NCBI GenBank assembly: GCA_003248315.1
Contig: QKWM01000004.1
Coordinates: 186,001 to 250,000 of the forward strand
DNA: 64,000 nt
Direction: 5' to 3'
Origin: Streptomyces sp. SW4
GTDB lineage: Bacteria > Actinomycetota > Actinomycetes > Streptomycetales > Streptomycetaceae
The notes under the pieces were generated by a model. That model did no database searches. It worked only from the letters and a program-made list of their open reading frames with translations, and was not told the origin of the DNA. A program made the position numbers and the translations under genes. Each line of letters opens with the position of its first letter. Position 1 is the first letter of the stretch. Positions 30,397 through 42,513 of this stretch are shown here, in pieces.

Positions 30397-32892
30397 GCCA
30401 GGAGAGCACGGTGGACGGCGCTCCCGCGGTCCGGGTCGACCGGGCCCTGCTGGAGAGCTGGCCCGGTCGCTTCCGGTTCCCGGACGTGCTGGTCCGACTG
30501 GTGGCGGCGGAAACGGACGGCGGGGACGACGGTGCGGAGCTGGCGCGGGCCGTGCTCTCCCGCGCCGGCGGCAGGCCGCCCCGCGCGGTGTGCGAGGAAC
30601 TGGTGGAGCGCGGCGAGTTCGCGGCCGCGGCGTACGTGCAGACGGACTGCCGGGACCTCGCTGCGCACGAGAAGGAGTCGCTGAGGCGCAAGCTGGAGTC
30701 GGCGCAGGCCGCGGCGGGCGAGAGCGTGCGCCAGCGCGTCCGGGAGCTGGAGCGCCGTGCCGCGGCGGCCGGCGTCGCCTTCGGCGCCCTCGACGTCGAC
30801 GCTCTCGTCGCACGCGCCCAGTCCCGCCGGGCCACCGCCGACGGCGACCTGGACGCGGCCGCGGCGGCGCTGGCCCGGCAGGTGGAACCCGTCGCCGTGG
30901 AACTGCGCTCCTGGCTCGGCCGGCAGGCCGCCGACACCTCCCTGCCCCCGCCCGGCACACGGCGCGGCGGGTCGAGGCACTGATCGAGGCCGGTGAACTG
31001 GTCGCCGCCCGGACCCTTCTGAAGCGCGAGCCGCTCGGCGCGCCCCTGCCCGAGTCCGCCACGCCGCTGCCACGGTGGAACCCGCGGTGGGACCCGGACG
31101 AGTTCCTCGAGTACCACCTGAACCCGGCGGCGTCCCGGCCTCCGGAGTTCGCCTCCTGGGCGGCCGCCGACAGCAGCGGCAGGGATCTTCTGGCCGCCTA
31201 CGACCGCCTGCAGAAGGACGACTCCGCCGGGGCCGCCGAGGCGTTCGCCGCGGCCCTCAACCGCTTCCTCGGCGCGCCGGGCCGGGGCGGCGTGGCCCGC
31301 CGTGTCGACACCAGCCGCTTCCACCACACCTATTTCGACGGGCTGTTCGGCTCCGAGCCCCTGTCCCGGCTGCACCCGACCGGACGGGTCGACCTGTACG
31401 TCGGCGGACCGGGCACCGCGGCGGTGCCGGACCAGCTGGCGGACCAGGCGCCGCACGTCGCCGTGGCCCCCGGGCTGACGGCCCCGGAGTACACCGACCG
31501 GCAGACCACGGCGGTGCTGTCGCTGCGTGATCTGCTCCAGCTCGTCGTCCTGCCCGAGGACCGGGCCGCCGCGCTCCTCGGCATCCTCGCCCGTCAGTGG
31601 CCCGTGACCGCCCTGATCGGGGACCGCGCCGCCGACCTCGCCGCCCGTCTCGGCGACGAACCGGACGCCGCGTGGCGCGCCCTGCGCTGGATCACCCACC
31701 TCGCGCTCGGCGGGGGCCACGCCGTCGCCCAGGCCATGGAGAACTGCACGGCCATGGACCCGGCCCTGCTGCGGGTCATGCTCCGTTACGCCGAACACCG
31801 GATGGCCACCACCGGGACCGGCCTGTGGGACGTGGCGCACGGAGGCTGGCAGGAGGACACGGGCCTCGTGCAGGCCCTGCGGGAGGAACTGGTGGCCCGC
31901 TGCGGCGAGCCGGCCGCCGAGGCCGCCTGGTGGGCGGCGCTGGCCGCCGGCGACCCGGCGACCGGGGAGGTCAGTGCCGAGGACGTGCTGCTCCTGGTCG
32001 AGGCGTGCGCGGACTGGCCGGGCGCCGGGGACCGGGTGCGCGAGGGTGTCGGCGTACTGGCCGCCCGCGGTCTGCTCGCCCGGGCCGGGGAGGGATCGGG
32101 CGAGATCCTGACGGTGCCGCGCAGCGGCGTCGTCCGTCTGCTCCGGTCGGGGGCCGAGCAGCAGCTGACGGGCCTGCTCGCCCGCATGAGGCACACCCAG
32201 GACGAGCAGGGGGCCGGCCAGGCGGCCCCGGCGGGCCGGCCCCCGGCGGCGAGGGGCTGGACCCCGTGGCAACGCAACCGTTTCGCGACCGTACCCGGTC
32301 TCGCCCGCCTCACGGCGGCGGAGACCGGCGGCGCGGACGACGAGCGGGTGGCCGCGCTGGCCGCCGAGACCGAGGCCGAGCTGCGCGACCAGGACCCCGC
32401 GGCGCTGGCGGGCGCCATGGAGCCGTCGGCCACCGAACTGGCGCCGCTGCTGGACGCGCTGGCCGCGCAGTGCCGCGACCACTACCGGGGCACGGAACTG
32501 GACGTGCGCTGCCCGCCCGCGCTGTGGGTGGACGTGCCGGAGCCCGTGCTGCGGGCCGCGCTGTACGAGGTGATCGACAACGCGGCCCGGGTGGTGGCGG
32601 GCACGGACGCCGGCCTGGTCCAGGTGCTGGCGACGAGGGAGAGCCCGGAGGTGCTCGTCGAGGTGCAGGACAGCGGCCCGGGGCTGCCGGCCGGGTCCCG
32701 CGGCCGGAGGATCTTCACCCTCAGCGCGGCGGGCCGGGAGCAGGGCCGCACCGGGGGCCTCTTCCGGGCCCGGCAGCTCCTGCGGGCCTTCGCGACACCG
32801 CTGTTCGAGCCGGAGCTGGAGGTCTTCGAGTCGGCCCACCCCGCGCTCACGGGGGCCGCGCTGCGGCTGGTGCTGCCGGAGACCGCCCCTGA
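30393..32892 (+). CDS. Large protein with C-terminal GHKL (HSP90/histidine-kinase-like) ATPase domain
   Basis: About 833 residues, broken near 30955 and again just before the stop. The ATG overlaps the PLD gene stop. The N-terminal 600 residues are helical, with an Ala/Arg-rich coiled-coil-like stretch at about 80-160, and resemble nothing I know. The C-terminus is a GHKL ATPase: N-box ALYEVIDNAARVV, G1 box VEVQDSGPGLP (DxGxG), then GGLFRARQLLRAF at the G2 region. No phospho-acceptor His is visible. In this operon it may be an ATP-dependent regulator or chaperone-like switch. I place the stop at 32892, assuming one lost C in GCCCCTGA; without that the frame runs to 33289 into the convergent gene. 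Confidence 0.65.
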
Positions 32893-32941
32893 GACCGCCG
32901 CCCGGCCTGCGGCCGGGCGGCGGCGGCTCGGCACGGGCCGC

Positions 32942-35900
32942 CTACCCGGCCACCGGTCGTTCGGGGCCCAGGTGGAGGACGACGGCCGCCGTGCCGAGGG
33001 CCGGGACGTCGACCGGGACGGCGCCGTCCGGCTCCGGGTCGATGCCGCGCGGCGTCAGGCCGAGGTAGGTGGTGCGGTCGGCGCGGGCGAGGGTGAACGG
33101 GGTGCGCACACGGCAGGTGACGGGGGTGTCGGCCACCGACTGCAGGCGCACCAGGAGCCGGCCGCTGCCGGCACGGTGACTCCGACGAGGCGGACCCGGG
33201 GCTCGTCCAGGGTCAGGAACGTGGTGGCCGCCGGGGATCCGGCCCCCGCTCCGGCGCGGGCGCGTACCGCCACCAGGGGTGGCTGGTGACGGCGGCGACG
33301 CGTGCGGCGAACGCGTCGGCGTCCGCCGTGGCCGCCCCGGGGCCGTGGTGAAGCCGACGCTGTAGCGGAAGACGTGGTCGAACGCCTGCTGGGCGGGAAG
33401 TTGGTGTCCCAGATGTTGTTGTGCACCCAGGAGAAGACGGTCGCCGGCTCCTCCTGCGGCAGTGACCGGGGGTAGGGGGCGTAGGGGACGGCGATGCCGC
33501 CGATCTGGACCAGGGGGGCGTCGGCCGTCGCCAGTGCGACGTGACGCGTGCCGTCGCTGAGGCTGATCCAGCGGCGGACCGCACGCATGTGGGCGGCCGA
33601 GCCCGGTACGGTCTCGCGGTCGGTGCCCAGGACGCCGCCGGTGGCCTCCGTGTGCACGACGGGGTTGTCCAGGGCGAACGGGAACGCGAAGAACGCGCTC
33701 TCCTTGGTGAGGGTCGCGGACTTGTCGACGCGGTTCTCGATGTCGATGCGGGCCGCGTCGTGCGGGAGGTGCACCCGGACCCGGAGCCGGCGGGTGCCGG
33801 CCGGGGCGCACTCGTAGACGAGGGTCTGCCCGACGGCGTCGGTGACGCGGTCCACGAGTGCCGCCGGCGGGGCGGTGCTGCGGGAGGCGAGCAGGTGCAT
33901 GGAGTCGTCGGCGACGGTCTTGCTGGACTGGTGGTTGAACGCGCCGGCCGTCGCGTACTCGTCGTAGACGTAGCCGTTGAAGCCGACGGCGGCGTCCTGG
34001 CGGACCATCTCCCGGCCGGTGGCCTTGTCGACGACGGAGGCGATGCACGCCTGGCGCAGGTCGACCGTGACGCGCAGGTGGTCGTTCTCCAGGACGGTGG
34101 CGTCGGCGGGCAGGTGCGCTCCCTCGTCGTCCCGTGCGGCGGAACCGGCGCCGGGGACGATGTCCAGGCGTACGGCTCCGCAGGCCGGTACGTCCCCGAC
34201 GGGCACGTGCAGGAACCGGCCGGCCGCGCGGTGACGCTCGTTGGTCTGGGCCTCCTCCTCGTGGGGCAGCGGCGTGCCGGTGCGCGCGTCGCGTACCTGG
34301 ACCGCGTCGCCGAGCGGGACGGTGCTCTCCGGCAGGAAGAGCCGCAGCGTCTCGGTGCGGGGCCAGCTGCAGGTGTTCACCGCGTAGAACGAGGCCAGTG
34401 CGTCGCCGGACGGGGCGAAGGCCTCGCCGAGCAGGGCGGAGGCGGCGTCCAGGAGGGTCTCGGCGTCGTCGTGGGCGCGCATGGCCTGGGAGTACTTCCA
34501 GTGCCACTGCTTCTCGCCGGATCCGTGGCCGTGGTCTCCGTGGGTCCAGGGTCGCCGGCACCCCAGGTGTGTTCGTTGAACAGCGAGGCGGACCGGTACA
34601 CGTCCGGTGCGCCCTGGGTGACGGCCGTGCTGCCGGGCACGCCCATCAGGTGGGCGTAGCCGGCCACGGTCTGCGCCTCGGCGAGGGCCGCCTGCCCGCG
34701 CCGGGTGGCGGCCAGCGGGACGGCTCCGGCGCCGACCCCGTCGACCCACCAGTCGGTCCAGTCGCCGCGGTAGGTCTCCAGCCGGTCGCCGACGCGCTTC
34801 TCCGCGTCCTCGAAGAAGTCCTGGTTGCGGGAGGCCCGCAGCTGCGGGTACGCCCACTGTTCGTTCCAGCGGCGCACCGTGTCGGAGATGATGCGGCGCG
34901 GCGGACCGTTGTCCGCGAACTTGCCGAGCACCCGCAGGTGCAGCACGTCCCACGGGTAGGGGTCGGCCGTGCCGGGGAGGTCGAGGGCGGGGAAGCCCGG
35001 GATCCCGCGTCCCTGGTGGGGTAGGGGAACCTGGCCAGGGCGCTGAGGTAGGCGGGCAGCAGGTCGTCGACGTGGTCGTAGGACTCGTCGAAGCCGAGGA
35101 TCGAGCCCTCCATGTAGGCCAGGCCGTGCGGGGTGTCGGTCCGCCAGACGAGGACGCTGTTGCCGCTCGGCGCCTGCCAGCGGAACAGGCGGGGCAGGTG
35201 TTCGCCGCCGACGAGGTGGGGCACGGCACGGCCGGCCCAGTTGTGCGCCACGGACAGATAGCGGATGCCGTTGTCCGCAAGGACGTCGGGCAGGCCCACG
35301 ACCTGGCCGGGCACGTCCGTCTGCATGGCCGTGGTGATGTCGATGCCGTGCCGGTCGCGCAACGCGGTCACGGGGCGCAGCAGTTCGTGCAGTTCGTCGG
35401 TGGAGCAGGTCTCCGTGTGCAGGTTGAACGGCATCGCGGTGAGTTCGACGCGGCCCTCGCGGACCCGGTCCAGGAAGGTCTCGACCTGGCGCCGGGGCCG
35501 GTTGGCCTGCCAGTCCTGGAAGGAGTGGAACCCCTCGACGGCCCAGCGGAACCGGGCCGGTTCCGGCCAGTCGTCGGTGTCGCGGCACAGTTCGAGGAGC
35601 GAGTCGAGGTAGGCGCGGCTCTCGGCCATCACCCGGCCCTGCGGGTCGGTGTACCCGATGTCCAGGTGGGAGTGCTGCACCAGGTGCAGTGTCCAGTGCC
35701 GCTGCGGGCGGGCCTCGAAGGCGAGCCGGGTGCCCTCGTCGAGGTCCGGGAGTTCGATCAGCAACGGGGTGGGGCGTCCACCTCCGGGACCAGGAGGCGG
35801 GTGTCGCCGCCCGGCCCCGGGACGATCTCGCAGTGGACGGGGGTGCCCCCGTCGGTGGTGACGCGGGCCCGGGTGACGCGCCGGTGCGGATCCGTGCCGT

Positions 35901-36089
35901 CGGGCGGCGTGTCCGCAGCCGGACGGACTGCAGCAGCCCGCCTCTGCCGTCGTGGCGCAGCAGGGGCTCTCCCGACAGCTGCACCCGCAGGCCGCCGAGA
36001 CCGGTGGTGGTGGCCACGCGCTCCTTCAGGATGTCGCGCGCGATGTCGGCGTCCCACCAGGACGGCCGGGTCAGCGGTGGCTTCGGCAT
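32942..36089 (-). CDS. Alpha-mannosidase, GH38 family
   Basis: About 1,050 residues across about five breaks. ATG 36089 gives MPKPPLTRPSWWDADIARD. The catalytic region shows HSHLDIGYT (zinc ligands), then AMQTDVPGQ, in which Asp is the GH38 nucleophile, and VHNN (zinc ligand His) later. A C-terminal beta domain follows. It hydrolyses alpha-linked mannose from oligosaccharides and probably acts in the cytoplasm, since no signal peptide is present. It lies at the end of a minus-strand run of mannan-degradation and import genes. Confidence 0.85.
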
Positions 36090-36179
36090 GGTGCGTGAGG
36101 TCCTTTGCGTCGAGGGTGCGGTGGTGCCGGTCGGTGCGGTGGGGTGAGACGTGGTGGCGCGGTGGTGCGCGCCGCCGGC

Positions 36180-37383
36180 TCAGGAGGACCGGCGGTGCTG
36201 GTGGGTGGCGTCGGCGAGGGTGGCGAAGATCTGCACCATGGCCGACTGGTTGAGGGTCGCGGCCGGCGCCGCCGGGTCGTAGTCGCCGCCGCCCGAGGGC
36301 TGGAAGCGGAACAGGCCGGTGGCGGGGTCGCGGTTGGTCCGGTACGTGCTGTCCGCGTAGGCGCTCATCACCTCCAGGTAGGCGGGGTCGGGGCGGACGG
36401 CGTCCAGGTCGAGCAGGTCCTTGAAGTAGAAGGCGTTGAAGACGGCCGGCTGGTCGTGCAGACGGGTGCCCTCGGTCCAGTACGCCAGGGAGCCGCGGGC
36501 GTCCTCCACCGCCTTCGCCAGATACCCGGCGTCCCCGGTGCCGCGGTAGAGGGCGACGGCGGTGCCGATCATGGCGCCCGAGTTGTAGGTCCACAGCGTC
36601 CTGTTGACGCTGCCGTCGTCGCCCCGGTCGTTGGCGTACAGGCCGGGCGCCTCGCGCATGCATGCGTACACCCAGCCGTACCACTGCTCCGCCTTGTCGA
36701 GGTGGGCGCGGTCGCGGGTGTGTTCGTAGAGCCGCGCGGCGAGCTGGGCCGACAGGGCGGTGACGTTGGTGGCCCGGATGGTGTTGCGCGGCGAGTCGAA
36801 CCAGTCCATGCCGCCCGGACACGCCTTGGCGGTGTCGCCGTCCCAGGCCCGGGAGACGACGGGCACGACGCGCTCGGCCCGCTCCAGGAGCCGTTCGTCG
36901 CCGGTCTCCTCGTACTGGTCGAGCTGGGTCAGGGCGACCACGGCGTTGTCGTCGTAGTACACGTCGCCGCCGGTCCCAGGGGAGCGGGCAGGTAGGACTC
37001 GTAGCCGGGGCGGTCGCCGGAGGTGTGGTAGAGCTCGGCCGTGTCGAACCGCTGGGCCGCGTCGCGGCGGTAGGAGGGCCCGGTGTACGGGAGTTGCTGC
37101 ATGTCGACGGCCGCCTGTGCGGCCTCGCGGAACGGCCAGAGGTAGGAGTGCTCGGGGTCGGTGGCCTGCCGGGGGGTGTGCTCCAGGTACAGCCCGTGGT
37201 GGCGGGGCCCTCGTACAGGTGCTTCTGCAGGGCGCGGTAGGCGCCGGTGGCGCGGTCGGCCCAGGTGCCGGAGGAGACCGGGCCCGCCTGTTCGGCGGTG
37301 TGGGCCTGGGCGGGGGCGGCCGTCCAGAGCAGACCGGCGCAGACGGCGGCCGCGGTGGCACGGGCGAGCGGTGAGCGCAGCAT
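36180..37383 (-). CDS. Secreted alpha-1,6-mannanase-like protein, GH76
   Basis: About 401 residues with a clear Sec signal peptide (ATAAAVCAGLLWTAAPAQA). Two breaks lie near 37205 and 36975. The GH76 hallmark is the adjacent Asp pair in GGDVYYDDNAVVAL. Typical family stretches are NTIRATNVTALSAQLAARL, then LWTYNSGAMIGTAVALYRGT and NAFYFKDLLDL. It is expected to cut alpha-1,6-mannan outside the cell, supplying oligomannosides to the ABC importer encoded just upstream. Confidence 0.85.
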
Positions 37384-37428
37384 GAGGGATGACCTTCGTG
37401 TCGAAGGGGCGGGAGAGGGCGTGCGGAC

Positions 37429-38248
37429 TCAGCGGTGGATCCTGAGGCTGCTGACGAAGAACCGCTGGGCGGAGAAGAACAGCACGAGCGTCGGCAGCGA
37501 GACGAGGAGGGCGCCGGCCAGGACGACGGGCGGCCCGACGTTGGAGTAGTTGCCCTGCAGATCGGCGAGGGCGGCCATGACCGGCCGGATGTTGCGGCTC
37601 GTGGCCATGGTGATGCCGAACATCAGGTCGTTCCAGACGGCCACGAACTGGAACACGAACACGGCGATCATGGCGGAGCGGGTCAGCGGGACGTGGATCT
37701 GCCAGAACACCCGCCACCACGAGGCGCCGTCCAGGCGCGCGGCTTCCACGACCTCCCGCGGCAGTGTCAGGGCGTAGTTCCGCATCACGAAGAACGCGAA
37801 CGGGACGGCGATCGCCGTGTAGATCAGCACGAGGCCGGTCTGCGTGTCGTACAGCGACGTGTGCGCGTAGGACAGGAACAGGGCCGGATGAAGACCTGGA
37901 GGGGCAGCAGGGTGCCGGAGTAGATCACCAGAACCACAGTGCCTGCCGTCTGACCGGCATGACGATCGTGGCGAAGGCGGCGAACCCGGCGATCACCGCG
38001 GCGGCCAGGGCGCTGACCACGGAGTACAGCAGGCTGTTGCCGAGGGCCGGGCCGAGGTCGGCCCTGTTCCAGGCCTCGGACATGTTGGCGAACAGCCCGA
38101 ACTCCCGGGGCAGCCAGTGGGGGCTGCCGGAGTAGTGCACCGCGGGCACCAGCGCGTTGACGGCCAGGAGCCAGGTGGGGACCAGCCACAGCACGGCAAG
38201 GACGGCGATGGTGGTGGTGCGCAGAACTCGGCCGAGGGTCATCGTCAT
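37429..38248 (-). CDS. ABC sugar transporter permease, MalG type
   Basis: About 273 residues, six helices, two breaks near 37930 and 37885. The EAA coupling loop is EVVEAARLDGASWWRVFWQI. The N-terminus is MTMTLGRVLRTTTIAVLAVL. ATG 38248 overlaps the stop of the partner permease by four bases. No ATPase gene is found at this locus; in Streptomyces such CUT1 importers usually share the MsiK ATPase encoded elsewhere. Confidence 0.85.
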
Positions 38249-39203
38249 ACGCCTTTCACGTCGAGCTGGCGCCGCAGGTAGACCCAGGAGGCCGCCAGCA
38301 CGATCACGGTGAGGACGACCGCGATCGCCGCTCCCGCGCCGGGCCGCAGTTCCAGGAAGGTCTCGTTGTACATGGACACGGCGAGGGTCTCGGTGGCCCG
38401 TCCGGGGCCGCCCTGGGTGAGCACCCAGATGAGGTCGAAGGACTTGAGGCCGTTGACCAGGCTCATGCCGATCACGATGATCGACACCGGCCGCAGCTGG
38501 GGCAGGACGATGTGCCGGAACTGCTGCCAGCCGCTCGCGCCGTCCAGGGAGCCGGCCTCCAGGGTCTCCGGCGGGATGGACTGGAGTCCGACCAGGAAGA
38601 GGATGACGGCCACGCCCGTGGCCTGCCAGGCGTTGGCGAGGATCATCACGACGGTGTTGCCGGGCCAGGTCAGCAGCCAGCCCTGGGCCAGCGAGTCGAG
38701 CCCGAGGCCGGTCAGGACCTGGTTGACGGCGCCGTCGGTGGTGAGCATGAAGTTCCACACCACGGCCACCGCGGACCCCGACAGCGCGTAGGGCAGGACG
38801 ACGCACAGTCGCGCGAGGCGGGAGAAGCGCCCGGCGTCGGTCAGGCAGGCGATGGCGAGCCCGAGCACGAACGGGAGCACGACCGTGCCCACCACCCACA
38901 TCAGGGTGTTCTGCACGGAGCGGGACAGGGCCGGGTCGGAGGCGAACAGCGCGTAGTTGTCGAACCAGCTGAACGGCGAGGTCCGCGTGTCGCTGAAGAA
39001 GCTGCGGTGGACGGTCCACCCGAACGGGGCCAGCAGCAACAGGGTGACCAGGAGGACGGCCGGGGCCATGAACCCGCCCGCCGCCAGCCGTTCGCGTACG
39101 GTGGCCCACCGGTACGCCCGGGGTGGCGCCGCGTCGCGCTCCGGGGCGCTGCCGGTCCGCCGGGCGGGGCCGGCGGGCGTCGGTCGGTCAGAGAAGTGCT
39201 CAT
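38245..39203 (-). CDS. ABC sugar transporter permease, MalF type
   Basis: About 319 residues with six helices and a Pro-rich cytoplasmic N-terminus (MSTSLTDRRPPAPPGG). One break lies near 39085. The EAA loop is ETLEAGSLDGASGWQQFRHI. It forms the membrane channel with the MalG-type partner. ATG 39203 overlaps the stop of the binding-protein gene, so the three importer genes are one operon. Confidence 0.85.
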
Positions 39204-40504
39204 GCTTCGTCTCGCTTCCAGGCCGCCCATTCGTCGTGTGCGCGCTCCTGCATCCGGCGCAGGGTGGTGGCCGGGGAGGTCTGCCCGGCCATGAATCCGC
39301 CGAGGTCGTTGGTGTTGCCCTGGATGAGGCTGGGCGGGCCGGACTCCCAGTAGCGGACCAGCGTCAGGCGGCGGTTGCGGGCGATGTCCCGCTGGAGCCC
39401 GGCCACGACCGGGTTGCTGGAGCGCACCTGGGGTTGGCGGAGCTGTCCTGCAGGAAGTCGCTCCACACGCGCTGGACGGCGGGGTCGAGCCAGGCCCCTG
39501 CGTTCGCCATCGCGGCGTCGTGCGACGAGGCGCGGCTGGGCACCACGAAGACGCCCGACTCGGCGATCACGCTCCTGGGGTGGAGGGCCGCACCGTCGGA
39601 AGGATGAAGGCGCCGTAGCCGGTGCCGGGTTCCAGGCCGGCCGCCGCCATGCCGGACGCCTGCCAGGTGCCGTGCAGGAACATGCCGACCGTGCCCTCCC
39701 TCAGCGCGCCGGGCCGCGCGCCTGGTCGAAGTCGGGGAGGTCGTCCAGCCCTTGCGCATGAAGTCGTGCCAGATGTCCATGGCCTGGCGGGCGGGGCGTC
39801 GGTGTACGAGGCCTCGCCGGCCACCAGCCGCCGGTAGAAGTGCGGGTCGACCTTGGTGACCAGCTCCTGGAACCACTCGATCGCGGGCCAGCCGCCCACC
39901 TGGCTGGCGAGAAACGGGGTGATCCTGTTGCGCTTGAGGACTTCGGCGCAGTGCAGCAGCTCGGCCCAGCTGCCCGGGCGGACAGGCCCAGCCTGCGGAA
40001 CACGGGCTTGCTGTAGAAGAGCACGTAGTACGACTCGTACAGCGGGATCCCGTACGCCTTCCCGCGGTAGGAGACGGCCTCCCGCGAGCTGCCGCGCACC
40101 CACCCTTGGCCGCGCAGCCCTCCCAGACACGCGTGAGGTCGGTGAGCCCGCCGGCCCGCGCCAGGCGCTTGAGCTGGTAGCCGGACGACCACTTGACCAG
40201 GTCGGAGGCCTTCGAGGTCTGCAGGGTCATCTGCACGACCTGCTGGTAGGAGGTGACCGACGGGTTGGACAGCGGCCGCAGCGCGTAACCGGTGATCTTC
40301 TCCAGCTCGCGTCCGGCGGCGCGGTAGCCGTCGTCCCAGGTGGCGTTGTCGTTGGAGACGCTCGTCGTTCCCGGCTGCGCGGACGTGCTCGTGCCCGCGC
40401 GCAGCCCGCCCCGTCACGGCGGCCGCACCGGCGGCCACCCCGGCGAGGAAGCGGCGCCGAGCAAGCGGCACGGCCGCACTGCTGGTCCTGCCCGATGCTG
40501 ACAT
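39200..40504 (-). CDS. Extracellular sugar-binding protein of the ABC importer
   Basis: About 436 residues, the most fragmented gene of the locus with about six breaks. The N-terminus LARRRFLAGVAAGAAAVTG is a signal peptide with a twin-arginine-like motif. Family stretches are SSGYQLKRLARAGGLTDLT, AYGIPLYESYYVLFYSKPVF, TVGMFLHGTWQASGMA and ESGVFVVPSRA. It should capture mannose-containing sugars, judging by the neighbours. The lipobox, if there is one, falls in a disturbed stretch. Confidence 0.75.
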
Positions 40505-40608
40505 TGATCACCTTCACGGAATCGGGCCACCTGCATGGCCGGATGTGAATCACGGGGCGCGCATACCGCCGGAAAGATCCGGGAGCGGCCCAGTGCGTGT
40601 TGCGTGAG

Positions 40609-40766
40609 GTTAACGACACCATTCCGGCGGTAGCAAGACTTCGACCGGAAAAGAATGAAAGCCTTGCGCTCAACTTAGAGAAGTTGCAGGTCAGGGGCGC
40701 TTCGGCTCTCCACAACCCCGCCCGGACGACCATGGACACCTTCGGCCAGCCACTGTTATCGTTAAC
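40609..40766. promoter_or_regulatory. Candidate LacI-type operators between the importer and isomerase genes
   Basis: The 292-base divergent gap contains GTTATCGTTAAC (40755-40766), a near-palindrome around a central CG, as usual for LacI/GalR operators. An inverted related site, GTTAACGACACC, is at 40609-40620, sharing GTTAACGA. Between them, CAACTT-AGAG-AAGTTG (40671-40686) is a second palindrome type. The LacI gene at 43483 is the natural candidate to bind them and so control both directions. Confidence 0.5.
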
Positions 40767-40796
40767 TGCCCCTCAGGAGCCGAGTAAGGAGCAGAT

Positions 40797-42513
40797 GTGC
40801 CCGCGTCCCGTTCGTACGACCCCCTCCCCTGCTACCGGCCGGTCGCCGGGGAGGTGGCTGTCGGCTGGCCGGCCCGGCCGCGAGTCTGCCGCCCGGCCCG
40901 CTGGTGCTCGCGGTCGACGGTCCGGCGGCCCTCGACTGGGCCGCGCTCGCCCGCGGCCTCGCGGAAGCCGTGCGGGCCACGGGCCGCGCCGTGCACCTGC
41001 TCGACGTCCGCGAGCACTACGCGCCGGCGGCCGGCGACCGGATGGCCGCCCATCCCGTCCCCGCGGACGACCCGTTCTTCACCCCGCTGTCCGAGGCACG
41101 GGTCGCGGACCTGTTCGACGCCGTTCCGCGGCCCGGGCGGCCCGCGGGGGACGGCGTGACGGTCGTGTACGGGCCGGGCGCCTCGCTGTGCGAGCCGGAC
41201 GTGCTGTGGTACGCGGACCTGCCGAAGCGGTACGCCGAGGCGGCCGTGTCGAAGGGCGAGCTGCCGGTCGGTGTCAACCTGGGGCGCCCCGCCGAGCCCG
41301 GTGATCTGGTCCGCCTCTTCTACACCGACTGGCCGGTGCTGGACCGGCACCGGGACACGATCGCGGGGCGGATCGACCGGTGGATCGACGTCCAGGACCC
41401 GGCGAGCCCTGCCTCGCTGGACGGGACCGTGCTGCGCGGGACCCTGGCGCACCTGGCCCGGGGCCCGGTACGCACCCGCCCGTACTTCAACTCCACCCCG
41501 TGGGGCGGCCGGTGGGCGGCGAGCGAACTCGGGTTCACCCCTCAGGCCGGCAACACGGCCCTCGGCTACGAGCTGATCGCGCCGGAAGCGGGGATCCTGG
41601 TCGGCGAGAAGAGCGGGGCCCGGGTCGAGGTCCCGTTCCAGCTGCTGTGCGTCGAACACCCCTGGAGGTACTCGGTGACGACGTGCACCGCCGGTTCGGC
41701 ACGTCGTTCCCGATCCGGTTCGACTACCTCGACACCATGGGCGGCGGCAACCTGTCCCTGCACCTCCACCCGCGGGAGCAGTACATGCGGGAGGTGTTCG
41801 GCTGGCCGTACACCCAGCACGAGACGTACTACGTCACGGCCAGCGAGGACGGTGCCCGGGTGCTGCTCGGCCTGACCGAGGACGCGGACCCCGAGACCAT
41901 GCGGCGCCAGGTGGTCGACGCCATCGACAACGGGACCCCGATGCCCGTCGAGGACCACGTCCAGTCGCACCCGGCCACGGTGGGCCAGCTGTTCATGATC
42001 CCGGCGGGGACACCGCACGCCTCCGGCGCGGGCAACCTGGTGCTCGAGGTCAGCGCCACCCCGTACCTGTACTCGCTGCGGTTCTACGACTGGCTGCGCA
42101 AGGACGCCGCCGGCGCGTCCCGGCCCCTGCCCTACGAACACGGCTTCGCCAACCTGGACACGTCCCGGCGCGGTGCGGACGTCACGAAGGAACTCGTCCA
42201 GCAGCCGCGTACGCTGCGCGGCGGCGACGGCTGGCGCGAGGAGGTGCTCGGCGCACTGCCCGAGATGTTCTACGCGGTGCACCGCCTCGTCGTGGCGCCG
42301 GGCGCCTGCCTCTCCGACGACACCGCGGGCCGCTTCCACATCCTCAACGTCGCCGCGGGCGAGGGCGCCGTCATCGAGACCCACGACGGCCGCACGCACG
42401 ATCTGGCGTTCGCGGAGACCATCACGGTCCCCGCCGCGGTCGGCCCGTACCGCGTCCGCGCGCTCGGCGGCGAAGAGGTGCGCATCGTCAAGGCGCTGGT
42501 GGTCGAACCGTGA
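40797..42513 (+). CDS. manA: Class I mannose-6-phosphate isomerase
   Basis: About 572 residues, broken near 40890 and 41670. It converts mannose-6-phosphate to fructose-6-phosphate. The cupin metal site is seen in NLSLHLHPREQYMREVF (His ligands plus Glu) with QHETYYV, and IPAGTPHASG follows. I prefer GTG 40797 (MPASRSYDPLPCYRPVAGEV) to the ATG two bases earlier, because only the GTG frame joins the conserved protein after one base loss. GGAG precedes it. It is longer than typical ManA (about 390), with an extra N-terminal domain of about 180 residues seen in actinobacterial homologues. It overlaps the ROK gene by four bases. Confidence 0.8.
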
